Assembly (NCBI RefSeq): GCF_000003815.2
Contig: NC_049991.1
Location: forward strand, 6,049,372 to 6,113,371
Direction: 5' to 3'
From: Branchiostoma floridae
Taxonomy: Eukaryota; Chordata; Leptocardii; Amphioxiformes; Branchiostomatidae
Length of the DNA stretch: 64,000 bases
Part shown: positions 14,301 through 26,200 of the stretch, in pieces
Position numbering within the stretch: the first letter of the stretch is position 1
Layout of the letters: each line of letters begins with the position of its first letter
Notes under the pieces: model-generated
What the model saw: the letters and a program-made list of their open reading frames with translations, nothing else
Database searches by the model: none
Told to the model about the DNA's origin: nothing
Position numbers and translations under genes: made by a program

Positions 14301-15854
14301 CTTGTGGAGGACTCCAAGAAACCAGTAAGTTCCTCTCTCAACCTTGGCTATTTCTAAGATCGAGAGACACATTTTTTAGATCTCAAGACTTCAAAGCGGA
14401 GAACGTTATGTTTTGGGTAGCGTTTGTGTGTAGAAGACCAGCATAACTCACGAATGCCAGGATGGATTGTATTGATATTCAGTATGTGGGTAGGTCTTAA
14501 TGAGACCTGAAAACGATTAGATTTGGGCCCCCTAGCAGCCTGTTACTGTACTGCAGTGAAACTTCCTGGTTTGATATCTCAAGTTTTGAACATGCTGCGG
14601 CTATGGTTTTTGAGTGGTAAACAGCTCTTGACCATTTCCAAAATCATATCCAGTTTCTTTTATAAATGCTATTTGGTGTGATTCTTATACATGCTTTGTG
14701 TACTTAGTCTGTGTAATATAAACTCCGCTGTCCAGGGCTGTAACTGGCCCCTCCCCACGGAGGGGGCCGGCAGATGTTGGGCGGGCTGCTATAAGCGAGA
14801 TTTAATCAGGCTAATGTGTACTTGTCAAACATGGGACCTCCAGTATTACATGACATTATATGTCCCATCCAAAAGGATATCCCTAACTGCAGTTAGGCAC
14901 CCATTTTCAGTTGTGTCAAGTAAGGAACAATGTAGGTGATGATAAGTGCCTTTCCCAATGGCACTACATTTGGGCCTGCTGGGGATTGGAACCCAGTACC
15001 TTTAGGTTCTAAGTCAACTATGTACACTAACCACAAACTCACCTCTGCCTCCACAGAACTGTTTTGAGCTGTACCCATCTGAAGCCAACAGCAAGGCCGT
15101 CATCAAGGCTTGCAAGACTGACTCGGAAGGCAAAGTTGTGGAAGGTATGACAATATTTCTTCTTCTTTCAACTTAAGGACATTTCTGGTCTTGTATATTT
15201 GCTGTGTGTTGCAAACTTTAAGGTGGATGCTGAGTTTTGGTACAATATTTTTTCGCAGGACGCCATCTTACATACCGTCTGTCTGCTGCCACCCAAGATG
15301 AGAAGCAGGAATGGATAGAAGCAATAAAGTAAGCATGATGTCATGATTTATCATTCACCCATAGTTAGTAGTGAATATGCTTATAGTGTTAACCCTTAAA
15401 GGAACTTTTCGGTGTCTAAAATGGACAAAATGTTCTTGGGAATGACATGTGTAGTCACTTTTCAACACATTTGCATCATTATTTTGTATTTCTGGTCGCT
15501 GTGAACTGTAAAAAAACAAGTTTCACAAGGTTTGCTAAATTAGAAAAACCACCACAAATTAGACCATTCTGGTGTTAACAACATTACACTCACTGAATGC
15601 TGATAGGTAGCCAAGGGTGGGCTTATTAGTTACAAATACTACAAACTGACAAGATTATAACAACAGAAGGTCTCTTTCTGTGGAAAACGTCATATCTTTT
15701 CTCATTGGGGTAGAATACAATTTTTTTCTCCTATTGTTCATAAACTAGTATCACTCAAACTCTTTGTCTCTATGTTAGGAGGAGCATCAGCAAGGATCCC
15801 TTCTACGACATGCTGGCAGCCAGGAAGAAGAAAGCCACCCACCTACAGAACTGA
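2379..15854 (+). CDS. CYTH: Cytohesin (Sec7 + PH domain Arf guanine-nucleotide exchange factor)
   Basis: Thirteen exons join in frame to 392 aa: 2379-2394, 3490-3563, 4219-4283, 5270-5336, 5568-5767, 6248-6360, 7068-7216, 10332-10443, 13755-13831, 14253-14324, 15057-15144, 15259-15328, 15779-15854. All introns are GT-AG with matching phases. Residues 7-50 form the N-terminal coiled coil ([20 protein letters not shown]). About 60-245 is the Sec7 domain, with the catalytic glutamic finger at E152 in [17 protein letters not shown] and the [15 protein letters not shown] signature. About 250-370 is the PH domain, which binds phosphoinositides ([19 protein letters not shown]). The C-terminus is polybasic ([12 protein letters not shown]). 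Cytohesins load GTP on Arf1/Arf6 at the plasma membrane. Length matches vertebrate CYTH1-4 (about 400 aa); this is likely the single pro-orthologue. The PH loop has two glycines, the diglycine form that in vertebrates favours PIP3. Introns carry many repeats. Confidence 0.95.
4034..4155. repeat. Short palindromic foldback, copy 1
   Basis: TAGCCTGAGTACCATCCTC at the left pairs with GAGGATGATACTCAGGCTA at the right; the middle reads GTGACCGCTGGCTCAATACTTT then its near complement. It lies in cytohesin intron 2. A second, more perfect copy is at 49490-49596. Confidence 0.85.
5446..5516 (-). repeat. tRNA-like SINE head in cytohesin intron 4
   Basis: On the minus strand it reads GGTGCAATGGCCAAGTGGGT, then GAGTTCGATCCTTGGCA. 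The A box (TGGCCAAGTGG) and B box (GAGTTCGATCC) have tRNA spacing. Acceptor-stem pairing is poor and it is intronic, so I call it a SINE rather than a functional tRNA gene. Confidence 0.6.
5848..5983. repeat. Interspersed repeat of the 'CAGTCAAACCTG...GACCACC' type
   Basis: It begins ACAGTCAAACCTGCCCAATTGACCAC and ends GGCGACCACCTGACAATTGGGACTG, with related ends. A reversed relative is at 17563-17695 (ending GGTCACTTGTACAGGTTTGAC), and similar text lies inside the transposon at about 8148-8330. It is in cytohesin intron 5. Confidence 0.6.
7358..7692. mobile_element. MITE with CAGGGTTGGACAAGT ends and a TATAT target duplication
   Basis: The left end CAGGGTTGGACAAGT and right end ACTTGTCCAACCCTG are perfect 15-bp terminal inverted repeats. 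They are flanked by direct TATAT (7353-7357 and 7693-7697). The 335-bp interior repeats CTTGCCC/GGGCAAG motifs and has no coding capacity. It lies in cytohesin intron 7. Confidence 0.9.
7831..9606. mobile_element. 1.8-kb non-autonomous DNA transposon with perfect 20-bp inverted ends
   Basis: The left end CTCTCATGTCCCTAATAAAC is the exact reverse complement of the right end GTTTATTAGGGACATGAGAG. The element is flanked by TA on both sides, as for a TA-target insertion. The left end carries four tandem units of AATAAACATACCCCCCGG type and the right end carries degenerate inverted versions. The small open frames inside (for example 9275-9559 and 9326-9640) show no transposase motif I recognise. 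It lies in cytohesin intron 7, about 140 bp right of the MITE at 7358-7692. Confidence 0.85.
10080..10312 (-). repeat. tRNA-derived SINE just upstream of cytohesin exon 8
   Basis: On the minus strand 10310-10240 reads GTTCTGGTGGCCAATGTAGA and then GTGAGTTTGATCCCCAGTTG, so A-box-like and B-box-like motifs have tRNA spacing. The unrelated-looking body follows on the lower-coordinate side. The left boundary is approximate. Confidence 0.5.
12194..12390. repeat. Foldback element in cytohesin intron 8
   Basis: The left arm (AGGCTGGTTCACTGTTTAAA then GTCAAAGGTGAAGGCCCCT) pairs imperfectly with the right arm (AGGGGCCTTTATCTTTGAC then GAGCAGTTCAAACTCTGAAC). The centre is an AT-rich loop with CTAGATCTAG. 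Confidence 0.65.
14920..15045 (-). repeat. tRNA-derived SINE abutting cytohesin exon 11
   Basis: On the minus strand it reads GTGGTTAGTGTACATAGTTG and then GGTACTGGGTTCCAATCCCC, so the B box GGTTCCAATCC is clear and the A box plausible. Its 5' end lies about a dozen bases from the exon 11 acceptor (CTCCACAG at 15056). Its sequence therefore supplies much of the polypyrimidine context. Confidence 0.55.
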
Positions 15855-16045
15855 TGAGATGGAACAGTCTAGTTTTTAAGATGCTAACTCATGAATAGTC
15901 CATTGTAGAATAGGGGTGTACAAAGATAACAGAAAACATGTAAAGCATTTGGCACTTATTTTCAAACTGGCTATTACATTAGGCAGCTGCTGTTGCAATT
16001 TTGTGTGAAATAGAGAGATAATAAGACTAACATTTCAGTGTAGAA

Positions 16046-16051
16046 AATAAA
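16046..16051 (+). terminator. Candidate poly(A) signal of cytohesin
   Basis: This is the first AATAAA downstream of the cytohesin stop codon at 15854. No downstream cleavage element could be verified, and a later site is equally possible. Confidence 0.3.
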
Positions 16052-16979
16052 ATGTATACAGGAGAAATATTGTACGTTAAAAAATGTGGAAGCCCAATAT
16101 TGTATAATTTCTTCTGTATTTTCATGTAGATAATGACTAACTAAGTTTACTAAAAACTTATAACTGTAAAGCAGAGGGGAAGGTAACCTACTAACTGCAA
16201 ATTTGTGACACTTGCAAGTATGTCTCTCTTGTTTGGCTTCTATTGTATGAAATTCTTTCGGCTGCAAATTCAAAATGTCAGGAATTGGAAACAATAACAT
16301 AAAACCACTGCAAATGAATTAACAACTAATGTGTTATTAATTATGATGATGATGATGACATTACTACACTACTACAGTACTACACTATAAAAATATTTCT
16401 TTTAGAGTATTGCTGTTGTGTAGCCACCTTAGAAGAATTTAGATCTCTAGTGTTCAAATCAGGGCTGTCTTCAGCTTTAAATTTTTCACATAAAACTCTT
16501 TGCTTGGGAGCCCATTGATGTTTGTTATTGAATTCTCACATGTACTTTAAGCTTGAGAAACTACATTTAAGGACAGACGGGGTGAAAGTTTTGACTTCCT
16601 GTCCTGCAAATTTCCATATCAGATTGATAGGTCCTGGAGACAGCCCTGGTTCAGAATTGTGATAAGTTTGAAAGATATTTTAAATGATTGTATTCTTTGA
16701 GTTTTCAAAGCCATGTTGAGGAAAAATACATAATTTGTATGTGCAAGAAGGGAAAAGCAAATGTGTGACTTGATTGTTTGATGATTTGTTTGCACATTCC
16801 TTTTTCTTTTGGTAATATTGTGGAAGATATTTTATTACTTTTGTTCGGATTATGTTTAGCACTTGTTAATAATAGTTTTCTGATAGGTTGTTTATGATAA
16901 GTTGTACAGTGTTTATATACCATAGCACAACATATTGGTTTGATTTCTTTTTTCAAAGTTCAGCATTTTCTTTTTGATA

Positions 16980-17364
16980 AGGCCATTTTCATTCGACTAT
17001 ATAGATGATATCCTCTAAGAACCCCAAAACTGATGCAATTGTGCGAAAAAAAAGGTGAAAAAGTTACCCTTATTATGAAATCTATTAGTGGTAAGAAATG
17101 TTGAACAGTTGAATTTACACAAAGAATATGGCATACCGAACAATTGATTGCTTGTTTTTTCACATGTTCTTTGACTTTGAAATTAACTGACATTCTATGA
17201 CATTTATGTCATTGACATTTCTTTTTATTTTCTTGAATTTACGGCATGTATTTGCTCGTTTTGCAGCTGCTTTATATAACTTTAAATATGGTTGAAAACT
17301 TTTTTAACGGATGAAAATTGATGAAAACACAGATGTCATCCATATTATAGGTTCAAGTTGGCCA
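16980..17364. mobile_element. MITE of the 'TATATGGATGACATC' family, copy 1
   Basis: The left end GGCCATTTTCATTCGACTAT followed by ATAGATGATATCCTC and the right end GATGTCATCCATATTATAGG to GGCCA are inverted. Internal landmarks shared with the copy at 50882-51230 are CCCCAAAACTGATGCAATTG, TTTGACATTCTATGAC and TGCTCGTTTTGCAGCTG. Confidence 0.8.
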
Positions 17365-17562
17365 AACATGTATATTAATTTTGGCATTTAGTAAAATGTT
17401 TACAGTACTAAAACATCTCACTAAGAATGGCTTTCAGAGAAAATGCAGAATACACATGATGGATAGAACATATATTTCATTTATTTGTACTTTGTACAGC
17501 AAAGAAGACCACTCTAGGCCAATACATTTTTGTCTAAAAAGCATTTAGAATCCTTTCTGTTA

Positions 17563-17695
17563 TGACCACCTGTCCTCTATAGACTGGATTCTTAATGCTT
17601 TTTTTTCAATGGGAAGAATAAAATAGAGGACAACAGAAAAGTGACCACATTAGCCAGGTGGCCCTTTTATAGAGGTCACTTGTACAGGTTTGACA
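17563..17695. repeat. Interspersed repeat ending GGTCACTTGTACAGGTTTGAC
   Basis: It is a relative, in the opposite orientation, of 5848-5983. It starts TATGACCACCTGTCCTCTAT and ends TATAGAGGTCACTTGTACAG then GTTTGAC, giving imperfect inverted ends. Confidence 0.55.
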
Positions 17696-18661
17696 TTTAT
17701 GATGCTGAACTAATTTCTTGCAGGACTCCTTTAAAAACTCTTGATGACAGAATGATTTAGATTAATACTGAAATTATTGAATCTTTGTACATGCTTGAAT
17801 GCAAAAGCATGGCCATATGTTAGTTGCAGTATTTGTTGCATAATTGTTAAACTCATTAAAAGCATTAACAGTAAAGACAGTGTGATCTTTTACCAACTGA
17901 GTTTGTACAGTTGTCACCGTATTGTCGTAGTTGATTCCATTCCATGTTTCATATGTTGAATTTGGCTTTTTCTAGGACATTCATTATGATAGCTCGTCTG
18001 CAAAAAGAAAGCGGACTTGAACGAAGAGCTTGCCCCTGGATGTCTGTATTTTCGTAAAGCAAAAAGTAATTCTTTATAATCATATGTCGTTCAGTTGTTT
18101 TGGTAAGAAGATAGCAATGCATGGGTCCCATCGACAAAATGTGAACTGCCAACAATCATGAATGAAAATGTTGCATATCACCATTTGCATAATTATTCAT
18201 TTAGCTTTTGGTTCAAATCCGCTCTCCAACGTACAGTGTCACGGAAGGTTGTGGGTGTTATCTAAAATCGTATGACCGTTTCTAGAATCATAATATGCAT
18301 CTGTCTTGATATGTCAGAATGTGATTTTAGACAGCGTTAGTCTAAGCACGATATGAATAACCCTAGTATGAGTTCATATACACATAACGTTATCCATATA
18401 CTATCAGGACACATTCAGACACGCAAATCCTGGTGTAAACTGGGGTGCGTATTTAAGTCCGTATGAGTTGCTTATTGATAGTGTTAAGCTCACTGAGTCA
18501 GGTAAAGTTTGAGGCCGGCAAAGTAGTATATTCGGCGGCACAACGGTGGCTGAAAGAACATCCTCTTCCCTGCAAACTTAACTAAACCCAAAAAAATGCC
18601 AATACGCATCTCATAGTACTTGAATATGCGAACTCGGGTGATTTATCCCCTAAGGTAGTCT

Positions 18662-21600
18662 TTAGTTCCCGTTGTACTGGCAGACCCTACAGCGGCTGAT
18701 CGCAGACCCCCCGGAGTCTGACGCCTGGAGCCAGAGGGAGGACTGTCCGTCGGGCTCCTCACACCCCAGGCTGCTGTTACAGGTCACCACCGGCTTCTCC
18801 CGGTACACAGGCAGGCAGCTCCCCGGGCTACTGATGAACGTGCCACCGGCACCGCCATTGATGGAGTGCTGTGTAGATAATTTGAAATAGGGTCACCAAA
18901 ACCTGACGTTCTACTGCAGTACACTAAAATCCGCTAGGAGGCCCATTGTCAAAATCCACGTTTGCTTCCCATTCCCTACCAACCTGTTATACACTGTAAC
19001 ACAGCTTACACAGCAGACAACCATACCGAAACATAACCTTCTTTGCGAAGGTAGTAATTAATTTTAGTTGTTGCAGTTGTGACTGTCCATAAACGTTATG
19101 AGCCATTGCATTTTAGGTTCACTTTCTACACATCGAAATTGAAGACTTCGTACCTCCGTGAAAGTTTTCAAGTTTTTGAAAATTTCCTTTACAAAATATA
19201 ACACAACCATGTCCATTTCGCACATTACATGTTCAGCTTTTCTGCACTTTCGGACGTGCACCCTACGTGGCCCTATGGGACAGCATGCGGCTAAAGTGCT
19301 AGTTGTGGGTACGACTTAGCCCCTTGACCGTTTTTAAATTAGCAGTTAAAATCAACCCTGCAACAAATAGACACCATAAGGTACCCGTGAAAATATAAAA
19401 AAAGTTACACCGGTATTCCGCCGGGCTGCGGAACGAATTGTGGCTTTTGGGTCCGTCGACCTTGCGGGCACCGGTGCAAATGGAACTGTAGCATTCCCAT
19501 TGATAGCGCAGCGGTTCTGTACACGGCCATGTACTCACCATGACAAAACTGTACCCCGTCCACAGACTGGTCCACCCCGGGCTGCAGTCCGGTATGATGC
19601 CACTCTGACTGTGTATGGCCTGCTGTTCCACCGCCACGTGCGTCTGGCACACCACACACCGGCCCACCGCCCGGGCTCTGGCGTCATCACTCTGGTCTTC
19701 TCCCACCGCCGGCGGATGGATTCCTGTGGCAAAATGCTGGGGGTTTAGTAATTTTCTAACTACGCGTCTGGGAATGTCCCTGTATTTCGACTGGTAGCAT
19801 CCACTGTTTCCAGTTAGTAAGTGGACGACCCCGGTTCAAGTCAAGGAACACATTTTGGTTGTGATTTCACGCGCATTTCGGAAGTGCCGTAAAGCTAACG
19901 TCACATTTGCGAACCGTGGCCCGGCCGGGCTTTTTGTGGAAAACTAGAAATAGAAATGTATTCGCAAAATATACACAAATTATGCACACGACTATCCTCT
20001 TCACGTCTTGTGAAGGTTATTCTCTTTAGGTCTTGTGAAGTTTGGTGACTTTTATATCACACTTTTCTTTCTAGAAGGCTGCACGGTCAGACCCCGGTTT
20101 GGGCATGTGACGTAGGCTTAAATGTGGGTCCCCCGTTCGAGGCTAGGAGGTGCTTCGACCTCGTTAAAAGGTATGGGCTAGCAACACTTGTAAAACTATA
20201 TACCCTGCTACAGAAACAGGAAGCCTACTAGGTGCCATAAGGGTCTAAAGGAAGATATAGACTGTTGCAGATGCCAATGAACGGAAAAAAGAACAGCAAC
20301 TTTCGAGATACCGTACTTACCAGAGGACAGCCAAGATGTGCTAACTTTCACCGTGCTGTTCTCACAGACGTTACGAGCTGTGCAGGACATGACGGGAGAC
20401 GTGCTGAAGCGTATCAGGCACGACCCCAGGGAACCTGTTGGAAAAGGAAATTATAACAATACCGGATGAATTGATTCCACCCTTGAGGCGTCGCAAAAAA
20501 ATCTTTTTCAAAGACAGCCACACTGGTTACACGATGGAGAAAAATTCACTTCATTTATCAACGTTATGACAATACTTGTCTTGAAATCAGTCTACGTACC
20601 TGCAAACATTAGAGCATCAAATGATAAAGATCAGGACTAGAGAACTAAAATTACCGATGAGTGAAGCTATCTATTGTGCCATTTCACGTTTTACAATGCG
20701 AATGCACAGTAATGTACACTGTGGTTGATATACTAAAGGTAAAGGCTTTATACCATGCCTAAGACGTCGTTTTTTTTATGCCTCATGCCTTTGACTTTGA
20801 TATTTTAGCCACATTTTATCTCGCTGTGCATGCGCATCTGATAAGTTAAACCGTGAACCGGTGACAATAATGAACGGTCCCTAACCGAGGTCCTGGTTCC
20901 CGCTGACACCGTTTCCACCCAGTTGCACCAGGCTGAAGCCCTGGAACAGGGTAGTCTGGTGATCCAGGCATGCCGGGAGGGAGTCCGTCTGACTGTGGAT
21001 GGTGATGAGGACAACCGTCATGGACCGTGGAGGGAGATGCCCTGTAGTATAAAAACGAAAATTACGACGAACAGGCGAGAAACATCAAGCAAACTACGTC
21101 TAACCCACATACGTCGATTAAGACTTGTCATCCAGTTAAAAAGCTACGCAATGGGAGTTTTGGAGGAGCGTCATTTGCTGGCTAATACAACTCTATGTTG
21201 GACTTGCCTACGGCGTTTTCCATCAATGCCAGACACTATGGCCATTACGAGGATAGCGCGTTCGGGCACAGGGCCCGAAAATGTCCCGCACCCCTGGCTG
21301 CATTTGCCGGCGATTTCGTGATGGCATACATGAACGCTTCGCCCTAAAATAGGTGTTGGCATTTAAATAAAACGCCTGGATTCAGTTTGTTATGTTCCCT
21401 CTGTACTTTTCTGTATCTGCTGGTTATGTTATTTCTATATACTACTTCTATTTGTAACTGCTGGACTGATGGTACCAGAGGTTGGCTGGGTTCCAAATCC
21501 ACCGTCCAAACTCACTGGGAAGAGAATGATGACAGATCCTGCGCCTGTGAGGTGGAAACGTTTCTCGTATCAGTTTGAAAGATTGCAACAAGAAATGACA

Positions 21601-23253
21601 ACAATTCCGTTGTAATCATATGAAGGTTTGTGTAATATATAGTCCATTTTTTCTTGAGTTTTATGATCCTGGGCCGATTCGAACCCACTTAGGGTGAACA
21701 GAAATTTCACAGCTTTTAGAAATTCAAAAACTAGAATCGCTTATCTACAACATTTTACCTGGCTCTCCTTTTTGTCCGAGTGCTCCCTTTTGTCCGACAT
21801 CACCTTTCAGTCCATGACCAAGTTCCCCTTTCGGTCCTTTTGTATTATTATGCAAACAGAGAGAATGAAGCATCAGCAAACAGTTTAAGGAGACGCGCTT
21901 AATGGAGTAAATGGATAGGAGTTATTTCGTTCAACATATACCGCATAAAGCAAATAAATATATATAATATCATATGCATATTTGATTATCACCACATTCA
22001 GTTTATTAAGTAGGTAATTCTTACCTTGTGGTCCGGTTGGACCGATAGGACCCTGGTCACCTTTTAAACCCATCGGGCCAACCAGTCCAGGGGTTCCTAT
22101 CAAACATATTTTTTATAGTCTTTAGATAGTCGTTTAAAAGGTCCTCGTTGGAAATTGTAGGCTTCATTTGATTCACTGCTTTTAGTTACATGTCTACGAA
22201 ACGTGTCGCATGTGGTGGATCTTTCCTATCATGAAGAAAACTAAAGTTGCTTTTTACATGTTTAAATTTGAATTGCACTACATTTTTAGGATTCTGAAGT
22301 GGCGACAGAGTAGATAGCCTAATTGGGGGTGCAACATTGTACAAAATGGCCTCGTATCCTAATGAGTACGTACGTGGATTTGTCAGTATATTTTGACGGA
22401 TCCAGTCGCATATGAGAAAAAAACTGAAAATGTATCTACCAGGATACGAGTCCTTTTTTTTGCAATGAAAGCATTCCTATATGTAGTCTGTAACCAGTTA
22501 AGACATGGTAGTCTCGGTTAAATGAGGATGTTACGTCATATCACCTTTCAGTCCGATAGGGCCAATGATTCCCCCGTCACCTTTTGGGCCGACAGGTCCA
22601 AGATCCCCTGCAAGAAACAATTACCGGTATTTTCTCTCAATATCGCATTGTTTCCACGTGGAAAATTCAACGGTGAACCAATGGGCATAAAAAATGGTAT
22701 TTGAATTGCATGTTACATTCGGTTCAAATATTGCATTCGGGACAAATGTAAAATATTTCTACGTACCTTTAGTTCCCTTTTGCCCTTCAACTCCAGCGGA
22801 ACCGGCGAGTCCACTTGGTCCGCGGGGTCCCTGTGGTCCAGGAGAGCCTCTTAAGCCTGTTTGGCCACGGTACCCCTTGGTGCCCTTTTGGCCTGTCGGA
22901 CCAGGATATCCACGTGGTCCACGTGACCCGGTATAGCCTCTATAGCCCCTGGGACCGGGCGGGCCAGGTGGGCCAGAGGAACTTCGTCGCCTGCCTCTCC
23001 AACCATCTAAATGAGCAAAGACGTATCGGTGCATTCACCGTCACTTACTATTCATCATGCTCACCCAAACATATGTTGCCGACGTGGCACTTAAAACTTT
23101 CAGAATGCCATAAGAATAAGCCAAACAGTGCTAGGAATGAAATTGTTCAGACATTTGTTGACAGAAGTTTAAAAGTTAGAGCTATAAAAATCAAGACTCA
23201 CCACAAACGAAAAGAAGTGCCGAAATAATGAAGAGGTACAACAGGAGCTTCAT
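18662..23253 (-). CDS. Spongin-short-chain-type collagen with type IV collagen NC1 domain
   Basis: Nine exons join in frame to 388 aa: 23253-23202, 23006-22767, 22607-22545, 22096-22025, 21836-21759, 21041-20886, 20434-20321, 19723-19539, 18868-18662. Seven of the eight introns are phase 1, and the last is phase 0. Residues 1-17 are a signal peptide ([17 protein letters not shown]). About 28-168 is a Gly-X-Y helix of roughly 47 triplets with one break (GELGHGLKG). About 170-388 is two C4 repeats with all 12 NC1 cysteines: ITIHSQT...[26 protein letters not shown], then [38 protein letters not shown]. The type IV chains have over 1,400 residues; this short form matches the spongin short-chain collagen family, secreted matrix proteins of invertebrates. 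The 17-residue segment before the final ISRC is much shorter than in collagen IV, and no equivalents of the sulfilimine Met and Lys are seen. The donor after exon 6 is GTTAGG and after exon 3 GTGATA, both weak but frame-consistent. Confidence 0.92.
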
Positions 23254-26200
23254 GGTCGTTGTTCTTCCTCTGTGGTCTTCCTCAGCATACAGCTTGAATA
23301 ACCTAGACCTCACTGCAAATGATATATCAATATAGCGTGATAGTATATTGCTAATATCAGTACATCTACACACAAGCTACTACGATAGAGTAACTTGCAT
23401 AACTAGATTGGGGGCCACCTCACTAGTGTCACTTCTACAGCTACACTCATGGCTACCACACTTATGGCACTTCTACAACTACTATTAAGCTACCTCGCCA
23501 AGTGTCACTCTTACAGTGTTCCAGCCAATAACACTGTGTGTGTGTGGGGGGGGGGGGGGGGGGGGTAACTTTCTTGGTTTCAAAGTCAGGTGAAAACCAT
23601 CCATCAACTCAATGTGCTGCGGCAATGCTCTGTGCTAGATATGTTGTAAGACATAAGAAAATACTTAAGTAAGTTTTCATCAAACTAGCCTAAATCACCC
23701 CGTAGTTCTTAATCAATTAAAGAAAGTAAATATGTTGGGCTTAAAGTATACACAATAAGACTGTCTTTATTCAAGACTGCTACCTTTGATTTTCAACAAG
23801 AACGCAATATTAGAATTTCTACTGAGTAACTTTTTAAAATCCCCGCCAAACTGAAGCTGTGTCTTATTGCACTTTACTGGTAAAACGATATAGGAAACAC
23901 CATCAGGGTTATTGTCCCAGGGTAGTACAAAGTCTATATGACCGAACCCTTAAGCGAACTTGACAAGTGACACAGTGACTGTAGATGTGCAGAAAATTTT
24001 TATCTTGAGCTTCTTGTCGTACATTTTAGATAGCGTTATAAACCCAATATTTCATAAAACATTTTGATATAAAATCCTCATTTTACTCCATAGAAAACAA
24101 AGAAGCCTGACTTGTAGTCGTTGTTGTGCTCACTTACCAACTTGTGACCGATGCCGTCACGGCCATTGTTCAGTGTGTAGCCCAAATATTTACATAGGTG
24201 TCGTCTTACCGGGTGTCATTGCAACTTGCCCTCACAACCTTTTATGGGCAGAAAAACACGTTGAGGGGTGTTTATGTTCTAGGACGTACCCGAGCTACAC
24301 CAGTTCTACGTAAAGGAAGTAAAACTTGGTGAAAAACAGGGCGCGCCATTACAGCCACTTGCAAAAACGACTGCGCAACAACTTATAAACGTACTTTGCG
24401 TTCCCCTTTATCGTAGGTTTTGTACGATTTTGACGTGGTTTTAATTATAAGCGAGCTGTGACAGAACCATCCACAAACAAGGATACAATACAGCCTTTTA
24501 CGACGCAACACAGTTTTCTTTTCAGAACATTAGCACGACTATTACACGAATTACCTCAGATTGCGATCTTACGAGATGGAGATACCCCACGGAGGTTGGA
24601 AACAATTAACCAAGTGCAATATAGATCTATTCAATAAAACTGGTAGTAAACAGAAAAAATTAGCAAAGCCTACTGATGCGGCTATGATCAAAAGACGATC
24701 GTATGACGATCGTTACGACATTCGTGCGACGTATTTATCCGACTTGTTATCACCAAGCACAGTAGGGGCATCTTTTCTGGATAGTTTTAAAGAACGCTTG
24801 CAGATAGATGTGACGGATCGTGAAGAAGTTAGGTGTGACGGATCGTTCAGTGTAATATAACCAGCTGCTGCCACACCGCGTGCCTGCGAAGCTGGTGTGT
24901 TACGCCGAAGGGCGGTTATATCGGCTATATAGATACAGATACAGACTCTTATACAACACACAGTTAACCCTGACAACAGTGTCAATTTAATAGATTGACG
25001 ATACCCCTTCTGTAATATAAACCCCCAAAAGTATGTCCATCAAAGTAATGACAGTTTTGATATAATCGTGGAAATATAGATTTATGTACATAAGTAGGAA
25101 AGTCATCTGGTATTCGCATTGAATAAAGATTTTACACTTTTGATACACATATACTGTGCGCAGGGCCGAATGTCGGTCATAATGATTGGGAACACTCTTC
25201 AAATCAGTCACCAAATGCTTTAAGTGTAATGAATTATGAAATTTCATATCACATGCACTCTAAATAAGGCAGTAATAACAGGTTTATTTTCAATCTCGAG
25301 CTAGTGATTGACTTACCAATTTTTGGCTCTTATCTAATGTGCAAAAAGTAACATTCCAACAGTTTAATAGAGAAGGTGACTATCAGAAATAAACATTCCC
25401 ATTAATTCATGTATCAAAAGTCCATTTCCAAGCATGTGGCATGGACATTCTCAAAGTGTGCCTAAATTAAACTTTCTTTCCGAAGGAAAAAGAAAAAAAT
25501 CTATCTTAAGGTTTGTCACATGCAAATTAATATTCATTCTTTCTTGTAAGCATAATATTTAAAAAGTCGTAGTAAGCGTCTTACCTGTTTTGATTTTCTC
25601 TATCAAAAGGTCTTGCGGGTAAACATTATTTCCTTCAGTCTACCTTAAGTTTCCTTATAAAGACTGTTGGTTTCATGGGAGACTCGTTCCATTAACTCAA
25701 AGGGGTGTATATGCATTTAGAAAGTATATAAGAGACTGTTGTTACGCGTTTTTATAAATTTTGCAGCAAAGTCTAAAAATTACTAAGGTTCGGTTGATGA
25801 AAAGTAATTCTGTGTTCAGAACAAGGTATTTGGTGGTGATTTAGCATAAGAAAACCCTTCCTCCCCTACACATGAGAAAAATAAAAGGTAACTGACTTTT
25901 CCATATACATACTTCCTTATACGTCAGTTCTTCTTGGTACGGGGCTTCTCAGGTTCAAAAGGAATACATTTCAGGTGCTGGTGTTTGGTTACCAAAACAT
26001 GTTCAAGCACGCTTTTGGACTAGCTACGCAAGCACGCTTTTGTGTTCTAGAGTCACACATATATAACGTATTCTCGGTAGCAGACTGTGTGGTTTGGGGT
26101 CCGAGTACGAATTGCCTACACGCAAAATTAGTCTCGTTATTCAGCAAATTTTAATGAAAATCGACAATTCGCATGCAAATGAAGTCAAAACAAATTTTAG

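Larger units (their letters stand above)
15855..18661. other. 3' flanks between cytohesin and the collagen gene (convergent)
   Basis: The two genes converge here. The AT-rich left part probably includes the cytohesin 3' UTR; AATAAA at 16046-16051 is the first candidate poly(A) signal, about 190 bases after the stop. A MITE (16980-17364) and a dispersed repeat (17563-17695) follow. I found no coding exon. Confidence 0.5.

Noticed and set aside
24561-24860. 99-codon open frame in the gap left of FAS1 gene A
   Set aside because: It has no recognisable motif, no signal peptide and no convincing splice context, and it lies in repeat-like DNA.
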